Source of the DNA: JAAYAY01 sp964429355
GTDB lineage: Bacteria > Planctomycetota > Planctomycetia > Pirellulales > Thermoguttaceae
Direction of reading: 5' to 3'
Length of the DNA: 32,025 nt
NCBI GenBank assembly: GCA_964429355.1
Contig: CAYSCH010000064.1
Coordinates: forward strand, 1 to 32,025
The translations under genes and the position numbers were made by a program. Position 1 is the first letter of the stretch. Each line of letters opens with the position of its first letter. This document shows positions 23,364-32,025 of this stretch, piece by piece. The notes under the pieces are model-generated. The model worked only from the letters and a program-made list of their open reading frames with translations, did not search any database and had not been told where the DNA came from.

Positions 23364-26162
23364 ATGACTAGCTCGGCCTCCTCTCCCTCAAAAGCGATGT
23401 CATCCGGAAGCGGTTCCGACCCCACTCAAGAACGTGCTGTTCCGCCAATTCCCGCTTCAGACAATCAACAAACGGTTATTTCCGTTCGCCCCCCCATTGG
23501 GTCGACCAACCGGCACGCGGGCGACCCCACAACTCGCCCCACATCCAATATCAAGCTTGGCACCAAATTGGGCGACATTGAGCTGATTGAACACATCGGC
23601 GGCGGGGGTATGGGGCAGGTTTTTAGGGGGGAGGACAAAAGACTCGGCAGGGCGGTTGCAGTCAAGGTCCTGTCCTGTGACCAATCGGCGGACCAGGATG
23701 CGGTTCGACGATTTTTGAACGAGGCAAGATCCGCCGCTCGCTTGAATCACCAAAACATCGCGCAGGTTTACTCCGCCGGGGAGTCAGACAATCACCCGTT
23801 CATCGTTTTCGAGTTTGTCGAAGGTGTGAACCTGCGTGCGATGATCGAGGAGCAGGGGCCGCTGATGCTGGAGGAAGCCCTCAGCTACACTCTGCAGATC
23901 GCCGATGCGTTGTCCCATGCCTCAGAACGGCAGATCGTCCACCGCGATGTCAAGCCTTCGAATGTCTTGATTGCCCCGAGCGGACAAGCGAAGTTGATCG
24001 ACCTGGGGTTGGCCCGTCTGAGTACCGGCGCAAATCCTGACGGTGATCTGACGGCCAGCGGCGTGACTCTCGGAACATTCGATTACATTTCCCCCGAACA
24101 GGCTCGCGATCCCCGCAACGCCGATTCGCGGAGCGACATCTATTCCCTTGGTTGCACTCTTTTCTATATGCTGGCCGGCCGCCCTCCATTTCCGGAGGGG
24201 ACCGTTCTCCAGAAGCTCCTTCAGCATCAGGGCGACGAGCCGCCGGATATCTGTCAGTCTCGTCCTGACATTCCCGACGAAGTGAGTCTTGTCCTCAGCA
24301 AGATGATGGCGAAGGACCCTCGTCGTCGTTACCCTGACTTTTCCAGGCTCATGGAGGCATTGCTTTCTCTGGCCGACCAGATTGGCCTGCGCCCGGTCGG
24401 GCCGACACAAGCCGTGTGGCTTCCGCCCCACGAATCCCGAATCTCGGTACTTCATCGGCAGACCCCCTGGCTCGCACCGACCTTTGTGCTCGCATGCCTT
24501 ATCATCGTCCTGCATCTTGTCTGGTCTGGTCGTGGAGAAATGGGAGATCTGCGGTCTCTGTATGGCGTGGGGGAAAGAGTGCCGTATGCCCAGGCAACGG
24601 GTAGTACGGGGACTGCGGCGACTGAGGCCAAGTCGGCGACGGATGGGTTGCCTGAAAAGGGGGGCCCAGTACCGGCAACCAGCGAATCGGAGGCCGAGAC
24701 TCAAACGGGCAGCCGCACCACCGAGTCGGGTAGTCCGAAAGTTGATACTTCACCAAAGACTTCCACTGCAGCGGCAGTTCCCAACGAAACCCCGCCTTAT
24801 TCCGTTCTGGCCCTAAGACGGCAGCCTGGCACGGGCAATGCGTTGAGTCCAGCTCCCCTTTTGGCGTCGCTTTCGCCCAGCGGGAAGTCGGTTGGAATAT
24901 CTCTCCCTTCCCTGCTCGGAAGCTACGTGTCCGGCAGCCTGTCGGCGTTGTCAACTCCCCCATCTGGAGTCAAGCCTGACCCCGTTCCCGTTAGCGGTGC
25001 GATATCGGCCGTTCCATTGATTGTTACGCCAACCCCCAAGGGCAACAACCAATACGCGTCCATCGCGGCTGCCCTGGCGGCGGCACCCGACGCAACACTT
25101 GTCGAATTGAGCTATGACGGACCCAGGACCGAAAAACCGCTGGCTTTCGTCGATCGTCAACTGACCATTCGCGCCGGTTCGGGCTATGCTCCAGCGGTCG
25201 TGTTTCAGCCGACAGGCACAGACCCGGTACTCTATCCTCGTGATATGATCCAAGTGAGCGCCGGTAAATTGACCGTGGAGGGCGTTGCGGTCGAGTTGGA
25301 AATCCCGCGCGACATGCCCTCAGAATCGTGGGCCCTGGTGCGTCTTTCAACTGGTGGGCGAGTCAGTTTCAAGGCCTGTGCCCTCCGGGTGCGCAACGCG
25401 TCCGATACCTTCACGGCATACCACCAAGATGTCGCGTTTTTCCGGATCAATCCACCTGAAAGCCCGAAAGCCACCCCAACGGATCCCACTCGTCTGGAAC
25501 GCACGCCTGATATCGAGCTCCGGGATTGCCTCGCCTGTGGTGAAGCGAGTTTCGTCCGCGAAACCGAAAGTTTGCCGCTCCTGGTTGTATGGAGCAACGG
25601 ACTCCTGGTGACAAGTGAGGTGGCGTTCTCGATCGGCGGAAACAGCCGTGAACCGAATCTGGGTGCGGTTATGGACATCGATTGGCAGAATGTCACCGCC
25701 GTGACGAGCGGGCCTCTCATCCGCCTGGCCCTTGCCCCTCATCGGCCGCATCTCGTGCCCCTGCGCTTTTCGGATTCGGCTTGCGTTCTGAGCAGTCAGC
25801 CGCTGATCCAGGCGACCGGAGTCGCGAAGCTTGGCGAGTTTCTGAGCCGGCTCACGTGGAACAACAAGACGGCGTCCGTGATTCAAGGAGGTTCGTCGCT
25901 TGTGTCTCTTTCCGACGCCTCCGGGCTGGCGATTTCGAGCGAAGCTCTGGCAAAGTGGCTTCCTGCCGCACTTCAGAAGTCTCTGCCGCAACGCATATGG
26001 CAGAACGCCGCACCAGCAGGTCCCAAGCACTCCATGCGGCCGGAGGACTTCAGCCTGAATCTGGCCGAAACCGGACTGCCCGCCGACACAGTCCTTGTTC
26101 CTGGGTTTCTCGCCAGTCGAGTACCAGGCGTGCCGCCCCCGTCCAAGACTGTGCCGAACTAG
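23364..26162 (+). CDS. Membrane Ser/Thr protein kinase with predicted extracytoplasmic beta-helix domain
   Basis: PknB-type kinase of 932 residues. After a 60-residue Ser/Pro-rich start, the kinase domain spans about 70-335: glycine loop IGGGGMGQV (78-86), VAVK lysine (K101), HRDVKPSN with catalytic D195, and DLG in place of DFG (D213), a common variant. TSGVTLGTFDYISPEQ-like activation segment follows. One membrane helix lies at about 371-387 (LAPTFVLACLIIVLHLVW). A low-complexity Thr/Ser/Pro linker of about 190 residues leads to a C-terminal domain of about 350 residues. That part, from NNQYASIAAALAAAPDATLVEL onward, looks like a right-handed parallel beta-helix of the pectate-lyase type and probably faces the periplasm as a sensor. 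The start is ATG 23364; a TTG at 23331 would add 11 residues. Confidence 0.92.
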   Translation: MTSSASSPSKAMSSGSGSDPTQERAVPPIPASDNQQTVISVRPPIGSTNRHAGDPTTRPTSNIKLGTKLGDIELIEHIGGGGMGQVFRGEDKRLGRAVAVKVLSCDQSADQDAVRRFLNEARSAARLNHQNIAQVYSAGESDNHPFIVFEFVEGVNLRAMIEEQGPLMLEEALSYTLQIADALSHASERQIVHRDVKPSNVLIAPSGQAKLIDLGLARLSTGANPDGDLTASGVTLGTFDYISPEQARDPRNADSRSDIYSLGCTLFYMLAGRPPFPEGTVLQKLLQHQGDEPPDICQSRPDIPDEVSLVLSKMMAKDPRRRYPDFSRLMEALLSLADQIGLRPVGPTQAVWLPPHESRISVLHRQTPWLAPTFVLACLIIVLHLVWSGRGEMGDLRSLYGVGERVPYAQATGSTGTAATEAKSATDGLPEKGGPVPATSESEAETQTGSRTTESGSPKVDTSPKTSTAAAVPNETPPYSVLALRRQPGTGNALSPAPLLASLSPSGKSVGISLPSLLGSYVSGSLSALSTPPSGVKPDPVPVSGAISAVPLIVTPTPKGNNQYASIAAALAAAPDATLVELSYDGPRTEKPLAFVDRQLTIRAGSGYAPAVVFQPTGTDPVLYPRDMIQVSAGKLTVEGVAVELEIPRDMPSESWALVRLSTGGRVSFKACALRVRNASDTFTAYHQDVAFFRINPPESPKATPTDPTRLERTPDIELRDCLACGEASFVRETESLPLLVVWSNGLLVTSEVAFSIGGNSREPNLGAVMDIDWQNVTAVTSGPLIRLALAPHRPHLVPLRFSDSACVLSSQPLIQATGVAKLGEFLSRLTWNNKTASVIQGGSSLVSLSDASGLAISSEALAKWLPAALQKSLPQRIWQNAAPAGPKHSMRPEDFSLNLAETGLPADTVLVPGFLASRVPGVPPPSKTVPN

Positions 26163-26365
26163 GCACACGTTGCCGGGTTCGAGCGACCCGCAGCCGCCTG
26201 GTACCCAGCATCTGCGGCCTGAGAGCATTCCCGCTGGAAGATCCGCAACGGACAGAATCGTCACCCCCAGACAGTGGACCCGCCTCGGATCGACCTCGGA
26301 TCTGCGCGAAAACAGAGAATCGGCTTACCGGCCCATTCCTCCGCCTCGGTAATCGGGCCCCCCAA

Positions 26366-26395
26366 TTGACAGCCCACCAACAGGCACCGTATGAT
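26366..26395 (+). promoter_or_regulatory. Promoter of tRNA-Val
   Basis: A perfect TTGACA (26366-26371) and TATGAT (26390-26395, 5/6) are separated by 18 bases. Transcription would start near 26402, just before the tRNA. Confidence 0.75.
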
Positions 26396-26405
26396 TTTGT
26401 CTCTT

Positions 26406-26482
<77 letters not shown>

Positions 26483-26506
26483 GATGGTTTTGTACCATAC
26501 AGCAAG

Positions 26507-26536
26507 CCTCGTCAAGCACGGAATTGACGGGGTTTT
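26507..26536 (+). terminator. Rho-independent terminator after tRNA-Val
   Basis: Stem CCTCGTCAA (26507-26515) pairs with TTGACGGGG (26524-26532), nine pairs including one G-T, around an eight-base loop. TTTT follows at once, with more T-rich sequence behind it. Confidence 0.8.
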
Positions 26537-26794
26537 CTGCTTTCTTGCGTGAGCCCTGATTGCACGGGAATTGCGCTCAGGGTGCCGGAATGCCCGCCAA
26601 CTTCTTCGCGTCGGTCGGTTCCTGAGGGAAGGATCGCAAGTGTCCGCATGCCAAATATGTCCAAGCCGTGTATATTCTTCTCGGTGTGCCGCGGCCAAGG
26701 GAGTGGGATCGGTTCTTGGGCCCAGGAGTTACAGTCAGCACCGTGAAGAGCGGCCGGCTTTCTGATTGGATCACCAGAGCAAGTGGGGATAGAC

Positions 26795-27280
26795 ATGAAA
26801 CCGATGATCTGCGTACTACTGATCGGATTGCTTTTGATGCCCGCGACGCAGGCCCAGCAGGAACAGGCTTTCGTTGTTCGTCCTATCGGAAACGTCCAGA
26901 GAAAGGACGGGCGAACATTGATCGTGCTCGAGAAAAAATACGACCCGGGGCTACTGGGACTGGAGGATTGGTCGCACGTCTACGTGTTCTGGTGGTTCGA
27001 CAAGAACGACACGCCCGAAAAACGGTCGATCCTTCAGGTTCATCCGCGTGGAAACTCGAAGAATCCGCTGACCGGAGTATTCGCCTGCCGGTCCCCGTTT
27101 CGTCCCAATTTGATCGGCCTGACGCTCTGCAAGATCATATCGGTGAAGGAGAACGTGATCGAGGTTGAAGGAATCGATGCCTTTGACGGGACACCCATTC
27201 TCGACCTCAAGCCCTTCTTCACGCCCGGCCCCGACTCGGCTACGGAGGTCAAGGTGCCCGATTGGGCCAGGCCAAAGTAG
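26795..27280 (+). CDS. Exported TsaA/TrmO-fold protein
   Basis: The body of this 161-residue protein belongs to the TsaA-like (TrmO, UPF0066) family: VVRPIGNV, LEDWSHVYVFWWFDKND, GVFACRSPFRPNLIGLT and IDAFDGTPILDLKPF are the family motifs in order. E. coli TrmO methylates t6A37 of tRNA with S-adenosylmethionine. Unusually, the protein starts with what looks like a cleavable signal peptide: MKPM, a hydrophobic run ICVLLIGLLLM and an ATQA-QQ cleavage site. An exported protein could not reach tRNA, so it may have another ligand or job. ATG 26795 is preferred over GTG 26783 because a GTGGGG ribosome-site-like stretch precedes it. The gene stands alone. Confidence 0.85.
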   Translation: MKPMICVLLIGLLLMPATQAQQEQAFVVRPIGNVQRKDGRTLIVLEKKYDPGLLGLEDWSHVYVFWWFDKNDTPEKRSILQVHPRGNSKNPLTGVFACRSPFRPNLIGLTLCKIISVKENVIEVEGIDAFDGTPILDLKPFFTPGPDSATEVKVPDWARPK

Positions 27281-27451
27281 AAAGAAGACTGGCGGACAAG
27301 AGAATTCCCAAGGAGGTGGTCGCACCGGATTTGGAGAGTGTGGAGAAGCCCTGGTCTGAACATTCCGGCAAGAATGCAGATCGGGCGAGGAGCCTCGTAA
27401 GGCCGACTCGCCCGAACCGTGTGTAGACCCTTATGTCGTTCTGCGACTTGG

Positions 27452-28747
27452 CTAATTCCAGATTGAGTCCAACGACATATTCACGCGGAATGTCGACAGG
27501 ATGGTGTTCATCAGCACTTCCGACGGCCGGTATTCGAGCACGATCAGATCGTTGGGCTCGATCAGAATCCGCTGATTCGGATCTCTCATCGCTTCCTTCA
27601 GGTCGACCTCGATGGCGTTCTGACGCCCGTTGACCATCCGAAGAACAAGGACTCGCGTTGGCGGGAAGATTGAGCCAACACCCGTTCCGATCCCGTCGAT
27701 TCCCGACCCACCAGCCGCCGCCGCAATGCTTCCGCCGGACATCGCCATGGCGCCAAGCACATCCAGGTCGTAATCACGCGGAATCGGGAATTGCCCGCCC
27801 TTCAGAAGCCCACCGGTGTAGAAGACTTCAGCATCGCGCGACTGGATATAAACGATGTCTCCATTCCCGAGAATAATATCCTCTTGCCGCAACTTCTGCA
27901 CGGGCTGTCCCGGCGTGGCTCGGAGCGGAATTCGGATCACATTTTCCGGGGTCTTCGACGAACTGTCGGTGGCCTGGACGTAGGAATCGATGTCATCCAG
28001 GAGCGGCGCGAGATCCTGTGCCTCATCGAAGGTACCTCGAAGAATGATCAGTTCGTTCTTCGCCATAACTCCCGGAAGACCGCCGCTCTCGCCCAGAGCG
28101 TGCAGAACGTCGTTCTCGTAAGCTCTCAGTTCGACGAGCGTTGCCGATCCCAGACGGTCGCTGCCAAGTGCGAACTCGCCGGTCGATTCCTCTCGCGATT
28201 CCACGTCTTTAGGCTGAATATCTTCGCGCACCACGAGTACTTTGTAGTTTCGGGGCCTCATCAACGTGACGATGATCCGGTCGCGACCGGGCACGAGAAT
28301 CTTGCTCTCTTCCGTGTAGGCTTTCCGGATCACGGTCTCCAGCTGCGCGAGCGTCAGGCCCTCGGCCATGATCGCCGGGACCAGCGGCAGAGGCAGACTC
28401 CCGTCCTCGCGAATCGGAATAGGATAGCCGATCGCCGGCGGCATCTCGCGCTGAAACCGCTCGGGGAAGTGGACAGGGGGCGGTTCGTCGCGAGATCCCA
28501 GCACCCCTTCGATGTAGATCCCCAAGGTGTCGCCAGGCCCAAGCATGTAAACTGCCGGAGGATCCTGCCGCAACCGCACGAGGTTGATCGGCTCCAGTTC
28601 ACTTCGTGGGCCGCCCTGGATGCCATTGGCGAAACAGTGTGGCGAAACCGTTTCTCGGCGACTGATGCTGGTGCAGCCTGTCGTAGCAACTGCAACCAGC
28701 ATGCAAAACACCGCAACGGTTGTTGGACGCTGACGCCTCGTCATCAT
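27452..28747 (-). CDS. Polysaccharide export lipoprotein (Wza-like)
   Basis: A 431-residue outer-membrane polysaccharide export protein. The N-terminus is a lipoprotein signal with lipobox ATTGC (lipidated C25). Residues about 65-180 form the Poly_export domain (YMLGPGDTLGIYIEG, PIREDGSLPLPLVPAIMAEGLTLAQLE). SLBB-type beta-grasp repeats follow, seen as NDVLHALGESGGLPGVMAKNE and EVFYTGGLLKGGQFPIPRDYDLDVLGAMAMSGG. The end, LIEPNDLIVLEYRPSEVLMNTIL, is typical. No other capsule or exopolysaccharide gene is next to it in the window, unless the decayed glycosyltransferase at 2912 is counted. Two ATG codons stand in tandem at 28747 and 28744 behind a GGGGGGAAGGG stretch, so either may be used. Confidence 0.93.
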   Translation of the reverse strand: MMTRRQRPTTVAVFCMLVAVATTGCTSISRRETVSPHCFANGIQGGPRSELEPINLVRLRQDPPAVYMLGPGDTLGIYIEGVLGSRDEPPPVHFPERFQREMPPAIGYPIPIREDGSLPLPLVPAIMAEGLTLAQLETVIRKAYTEESKILVPGRDRIIVTLMRPRNYKVLVVREDIQPKDVESREESTGEFALGSDRLGSATLVELRAYENDVLHALGESGGLPGVMAKNELIILRGTFDEAQDLAPLLDDIDSYVQATDSSSKTPENVIRIPLRATPGQPVQKLRQEDIILGNGDIVYIQSRDAEVFYTGGLLKGGQFPIPRDYDLDVLGAMAMSGGSIAAAAGGSGIDGIGTGVGSIFPPTRVLVLRMVNGRQNAIEVDLKEAMRDPNQRILIEPNDLIVLEYRPSEVLMNTILSTFRVNMSLDSIWN

Positions 28748-29311
28748 CCCTTCCCCCCAAAAAAATGTCTTCTCTCAGCATCCGCTCGGTCGCGGGGGCT
28801 CTGAAAGTTTCTTGACTCTTCGTTATTCAGTCGTAAGGAACGCCGACGCCAGAGGTCAGCCGGTCACGCTTCGCGTGGCTTCTGAATGGGCCGGTTGCTG
28901 TTCACGTGGCCCGTTCATCACTCCCACATAATCCGTCAATCCGGACGAACTGTTCTCTTCGTGCGAACCCCTGTTCTCGGTATCACCGGAGTAATCCTAA
29001 TAATCGGATCGTCCGGAACCACTGCTTCGCTCCAACAGAAATAACAACGAGCAACGGAAAACGACCCGAAAATCCCCCCCACCGCGGGTCTGATGGAACG
29101 GTTCGGAAGGCGAAGATGTCAAACTGGGTAGCTAGGGAGAAGTGTTTTGGCGAGTGTGGCGTCCGATTTCAGCCAACTCGCGCGACGGGATCGACGCCCC
29201 CGTCATCCTAACCTCATTTGGAGGATGCCCAGCCAGGATCTGTTGGCCCAGCCAGGACATGGAATCCGTTCGCTGAATGTGTGCTGAGCCCGTTGTTGCC
29301 CGCGCAGAACC

Positions 29312-29408
29312 CAGGGCGACAGGGCCGCCAGCCAGAGCGAGCTACCACTCGGCTCCAGTGGCCTGCTCTCGTTGGTCGCGGATCTTTGTGAAGAACTTCA
29401 CGATCTTT
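29312..29408 (-). repeat. Dispersed repeat, copy 2
   Basis: On the minus strand this reads AAAGATCGTGAAG near its start and GGTAGCTCG plus GGCGGCCCTGTCGCCCTG near its end, matching 16686-16784 with substitutions and small indels. The frame is not kept between the copies, so the likeness is at DNA level. Confidence 0.6.
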
Positions 29409-29711
29409 GAGGTTAGTAGTACAGGACGCCGTATTCCGCAGCCGGGCGGACCGCTCATGCAGCCGACCCCCATCTGGCTGGCAGGCCTGCCTCTTCCTGC
29501 CGCACTGGGGCCCGACTCGATCCGATCGCAACGTCACAGACTCAAACTTGTTCGGGAGTCGAGGGTTGCTCAGTAAACCCCCCATATTTTGCGTTCCGGT
29601 AGAAGTCAAAACCCTACTAAGTGCGCTCCCGGAGGGGCTCGCGACTTGTGTGGGAATATTGCCGTCTCGGGGTATTCTCTTGGGCAAATAGGTGGAATTG
29701 CCGCGCAGCTA

Positions 29712-29740
29712 TTGAAGATGCGATGCCCGTGGTGTATTCT
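29712..29740 (+). promoter_or_regulatory. Candidate promoter of the terminal surface-protein gene
   Basis: TTGAAG (29712-29717) and TATTCT (29735-29740), each 4/6 to consensus, with a 17-base spacer. It lies about 150 bases before the start codon. Weak. Confidence 0.3.
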
Positions 29741-29891
29741 CGGAACGCAGTACAGTAGTACTTTGTCCCTGGTTGCTTCCTGAGCCATGCGGTATTGATG
29801 GCTCGACGTCTGGCATCCTTAACGGTGCATCGAACGGGCCAGGGTCGTTGCTTCATGCAGTCATCGTCCCCTACATTCGGAGAAACTCATC

Positions 29892-32025
29892 ATGGTAGTG
29901 CGCCCTCCACGCCCGCGGCATCGACTTCTCGCCCCCGTTCACTGCACGCCGGCATGGATGCGTCGGATAGCACTGGAATCGCTTGAAGAGCGAACGCTTC
30001 TGACCGTGGCGAGCCCATATGAAGGAATTGTGCCCCTGGGCAGCGATGTCTCGGCAAACGGCGCGTGCTACGAGGCCGGGTCCGGGACCGATCGTCTGTT
30101 CGCCCTTCACGTGGACGTCAAAGCCGGGCGGATCTACGAAATCGACCCAATTGCGGAGACGATTATCAACAGTTACTCCGCACCGAAGTCGATCGGCAGC
30201 AGCGGATACCAAGGACTGGCCCTGGGGCCCGACAGCTTGTTCTTTGTCGACGGAACCGGTGACGGTCCCCACACCCTCTACGAACTGGATCCCGCAACCG
30301 GCGCCGTGATCGATTCCGATCTCGTGGGCACGGCGAGCGACCCGAAGGTTTCAGGCCTTGCCTATCTGGACGGGCTCGTGTATCTGGTCCGAGCGAGCAA
30401 CAAGAGTCTTCTGGCATGGAATCCCGCTACCGATTCTGTCGTCACACGCTTTGACGTTAACTCCAATTACACGCTCGGCGGCGGACTGACTGGTGCTGCG
30501 GATCTGGGATTGCTTTTCGATTCGACCAGCAGGGGAGACTTGATTGCCATCTCGCCAGACGACGGCAGTGTCGTGAGCCAGTTCAAGATCGCGGGCTGCT
30601 CAATGTCCGGGGGGCTTGCCTACGTGAATGGTGAATTACTGGCGGGCGATCATGACAATGGAAGGATCTATCGAATTGATCCATCCACCGGAGTTGTGCG
30701 CGGCACTTTCACATCGCCCGGTTCAGGAAGTCTGGCGGGATTGGCCGGTGATGGCGTCGCACTCGCACCAGCCGAGATCCGAGGCAGCGTCTGGAGCGAT
30801 CTGGACGAAGACCGCCTCTGGGACGACGACGAGCCGGGATTGCAGGGGTGGACCGTGTTTCTCGATGACAACGAGAACGGGATCAGAGACGCCGAAGAGC
30901 CCTTCGTGGTTACAGGTTCGGATGGCGCGTACTCGATTGTCGACGTCCTGCCCGGAAGTCACTCTGTGTCTGTCGAGATGCAATCAGATTGGGCTCAGAT
31001 CTGGCCCGGTCCAACTCCTTCGCAGGGACGTTTGTTCGCCCTGCGGACGGATGCGGAAACCCGTGTCGTAACCGTTGTCGAACTCAATCCCGACAGCGGC
31101 GCCGTTGTCAACGAGTTTTCCCTGCCAGGTACTGTGTCTCGGGCCGGCATGCAAGGACTGGCCCTGGGGCCGGACCGCCTCTACTACGTCGAGGGCGATT
31201 CATTTGCCCTGTTTGAACTCGACCTCGACACCGGGGCGATTATCGATTCTCACGTGCTGGCTCCAACGCACAAAGAGGCAATCTCGGGACTTGCCTACCT
31301 TGAAGGAATGCTCTATCTCGTCCAACACGACTATGACCGCATCCTGGCCTGGAATCCTGTCCAGAAAACGCTTTCAGACCTGTGGACCTTTGCCTCAGTC
31401 GATCTGGGGGGAGGCGTGACGGGAGCTGCCGGCGAAGGGTTGCTCTTCTGTAGCAACGGCGAAGGAGAGGTTTTCGGGATCGATCCGGACACGGGCAGTG
31501 TTGAGCGAGTGTTCTTTGCTGGCATTGGAGAACCGAAAGGCGGGATGGCCTACGTCAACGGCGAACTGATCGTCGGACGGTTCGCCGAATCGGCGGCCGC
31601 CTATCGATTGGATCCCGTCAGCGGCGAATCTCGCGGCACACTCGACCTTGGTGGATCGCAGCTAGGCATGCTGACGGCTCTGGCGGGGGACGGCGCGGTG
31701 GGAACAGAAATCTCCACCCCCCACTTCGTAATTGCCGCGCCAGGCCATGTTACTGAAAACGTGGACTTCGGAAGTCTGCCAATAAGCCATACCCAGTTGC
31801 TCTGCGGATCCGACAATACCGACGTCATCACGGTGACGGTGGGCGAAAGCCAGCACGTGGTGACGATCAACGGCGTCGCTCATGTGCTCAATCCGGTCAC
31901 AGTCACTGCAATCTCGATTGACGGTCTTGGCGGCAACGACACGATCACGATCGTCGGCACAGGGGGGACGGAAACGGTCACGTTGACACCCACCTCGGCC
32001 GACGTGATCGGCCAGGCCTATCAGA
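29892..32025 (+). CDS. Large planctomycete surface protein, two propeller-like halves (3' partial)
   Basis: An open frame from ATG 29892, with CGGAG nine bases upstream, runs about 711 codons to the window edge without a stop. The N-terminus is basic and carries IALESLEERTLL (27-37 region), a motif I know from many planctomycete surface proteins. Residues about 45-290 and 376-605 are two copies of one repeat-built domain: GLALGPD(S/R)L, DPATG/DLDTGA.IDS, SGLAYL(D/E)G, LAWNP and GGG(L/V)TGAA recur in both, suggesting beta-propellers. Between them, about 294-375 resembles an SdrD B-type domain (IRGSVWSDLDEDRLW, DNENGIRDAEEP, GAYSIVDVLPG). The last part (IDGLGGNDTITI) looks like the start of a calcium-binding RTX-like region. 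Function unknown; probably adhesion or cell-surface structure. Confidence 0.85.
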   Translation, partial: MVVRPPRPRHRLLAPVHCTPAWMRRIALESLEERTLLTVASPYEGIVPLGSDVSANGACYEAGSGTDRLFALHVDVKAGRIYEIDPIAETIINSYSAPKSIGSSGYQGLALGPDSLFFVDGTGDGPHTLYELDPATGAVIDSDLVGTASDPKVSGLAYLDGLVYLVRASNKSLLAWNPATDSVVTRFDVNSNYTLGGGLTGAADLGLLFDSTSRGDLIAISPDDGSVVSQFKIAGCSMSGGLAYVNGELLAGDHDNGRIYRIDPSTGVVRGTFTSPGSGSLAGLAGDGVALAPAEIRGSVWSDLDEDRLWDDDEPGLQGWTVFLDDNENGIRDAEEPFVVTGSDGAYSIVDVLPGSHSVSVEMQSDWAQIWPGPTPSQGRLFALRTDAETRVVTVVELNPDSGAVVNEFSLPGTVSRAGMQGLALGPDRLYYVEGDSFALFELDLDTGAIIDSHVLAPTHKEAISGLAYLEGMLYLVQHDYDRILAWNPVQKTLSDLWTFASVDLGGGVTGAAGEGLLFCSNGEGEVFGIDPDTGSVERVFFAGIGEPKGGMAYVNGELIVGRFAESAAAYRLDPVSGESRGTLDLGGSQLGMLTALAGDGAVGTEISTPHFVIAAPGHVTENVDFGSLPISHTQLLCGSDNTDVITVTVGESQHVVTINGVAHVLNPVTVTAISIDGLGGNDTITIVGTGGTETVTLTPTSADVIGQAYQ

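Larger units (their letters stand above)
28748..29891. other. 1.1-kb gene-free stretch between two divergent genes
   Basis: No frame here shows family features or a good ribosome site. It holds the second copy of the dispersed repeat (29312-29408), a short CACGC/GCGTG hairpin near 28865 and a candidate promoter at 29712. Promoters for both flanking genes should lie within it. Confidence 0.45.

Noticed and set aside
29214..29687. Minus-strand open frame of 157 codons in the large intergenic region
   Set aside because: It is mostly made of the dispersed repeat, whose frame is not kept in the other copy, and has no ribosome site.

Overview
The window looks like a piece of a planctomycete chromosome, possibly of the order Pirellulales or a Thermogutta-like thermophile; the rank below phylum is a guess. 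The signs are a GC-rich genome, a Ser/Thr kinase fused through one membrane helix to a large predicted beta-helix sensor, a surface protein starting with an LEERTLL motif, and small proteins that I recall only from planctomycetes (the 72-residue lipoprotein ending in PYRTHGGII and the ribbon-helix-helix protein). Two runs of N (2010-2057 and 17305-17314) show that this is a draft scaffold. One gap puts the 3' end of the gene it interrupts out of frame.

Layout. Positions 1-3282 (+) hold topA and a decayed glycosyltransferase start. Positions 3287-6677 (-) hold pyrD, trpS, a four-helix membrane protein and acpS. Positions 7292-8276 (-) hold an HU-type DNA-binding gene with a recognisable promoter, followed by a small lipoprotein. 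Positions 8781-12859 (-) hold folE, a 990-residue FAD/Fe-S oxidoreductase and a YkgJ-like cysteine-cluster protein whose start overlaps the oxidoreductase stop (ATGA). A 113-bp MITE-like hairpin lies upstream of folE. Positions 13291-14857 (-) hold a Lon N-domain protein and a DUF309 protein, the latter boxed in by two pairs of a 74-bp structured repeat. Positions 15282-17260 (+) hold nth, dcd and an unknown gene. Positions 17274-20944 (-) form a tight four-gene operon: FHA protein, rsgA, hflX and a short-chain dehydrogenase. Positions 21036-22515 (+) hold a YtqA-type radical SAM gene and the RNase P RNA (rnpB), whose -35 box overlaps the stop codon of the radical SAM gene. The last third holds the ribbon-helix-helix gene (-), the kinase (+), tRNA-Val with promoter and terminator (+), an exported TsaA/TrmO-like protein (+), a Wza-like polysaccharide export lipoprotein (-), and a large surface protein with two propeller-like halves that runs off the window (+).

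Most genes are core housekeeping functions: DNA topology and repair, pyrimidine and folate synthesis, translation, ribosome assembly and RNA processing. I see no phage, CRISPR array or complete insertion sequence. The less ordinary signals are the 74-bp repeats around the DUF309 gene, the MITE-like hairpin, a second dispersed repeat with diverged copies at 16686 and 29312, the signal peptide on a TsaA-fold protein, and the duplicated architecture of the terminal surface protein.
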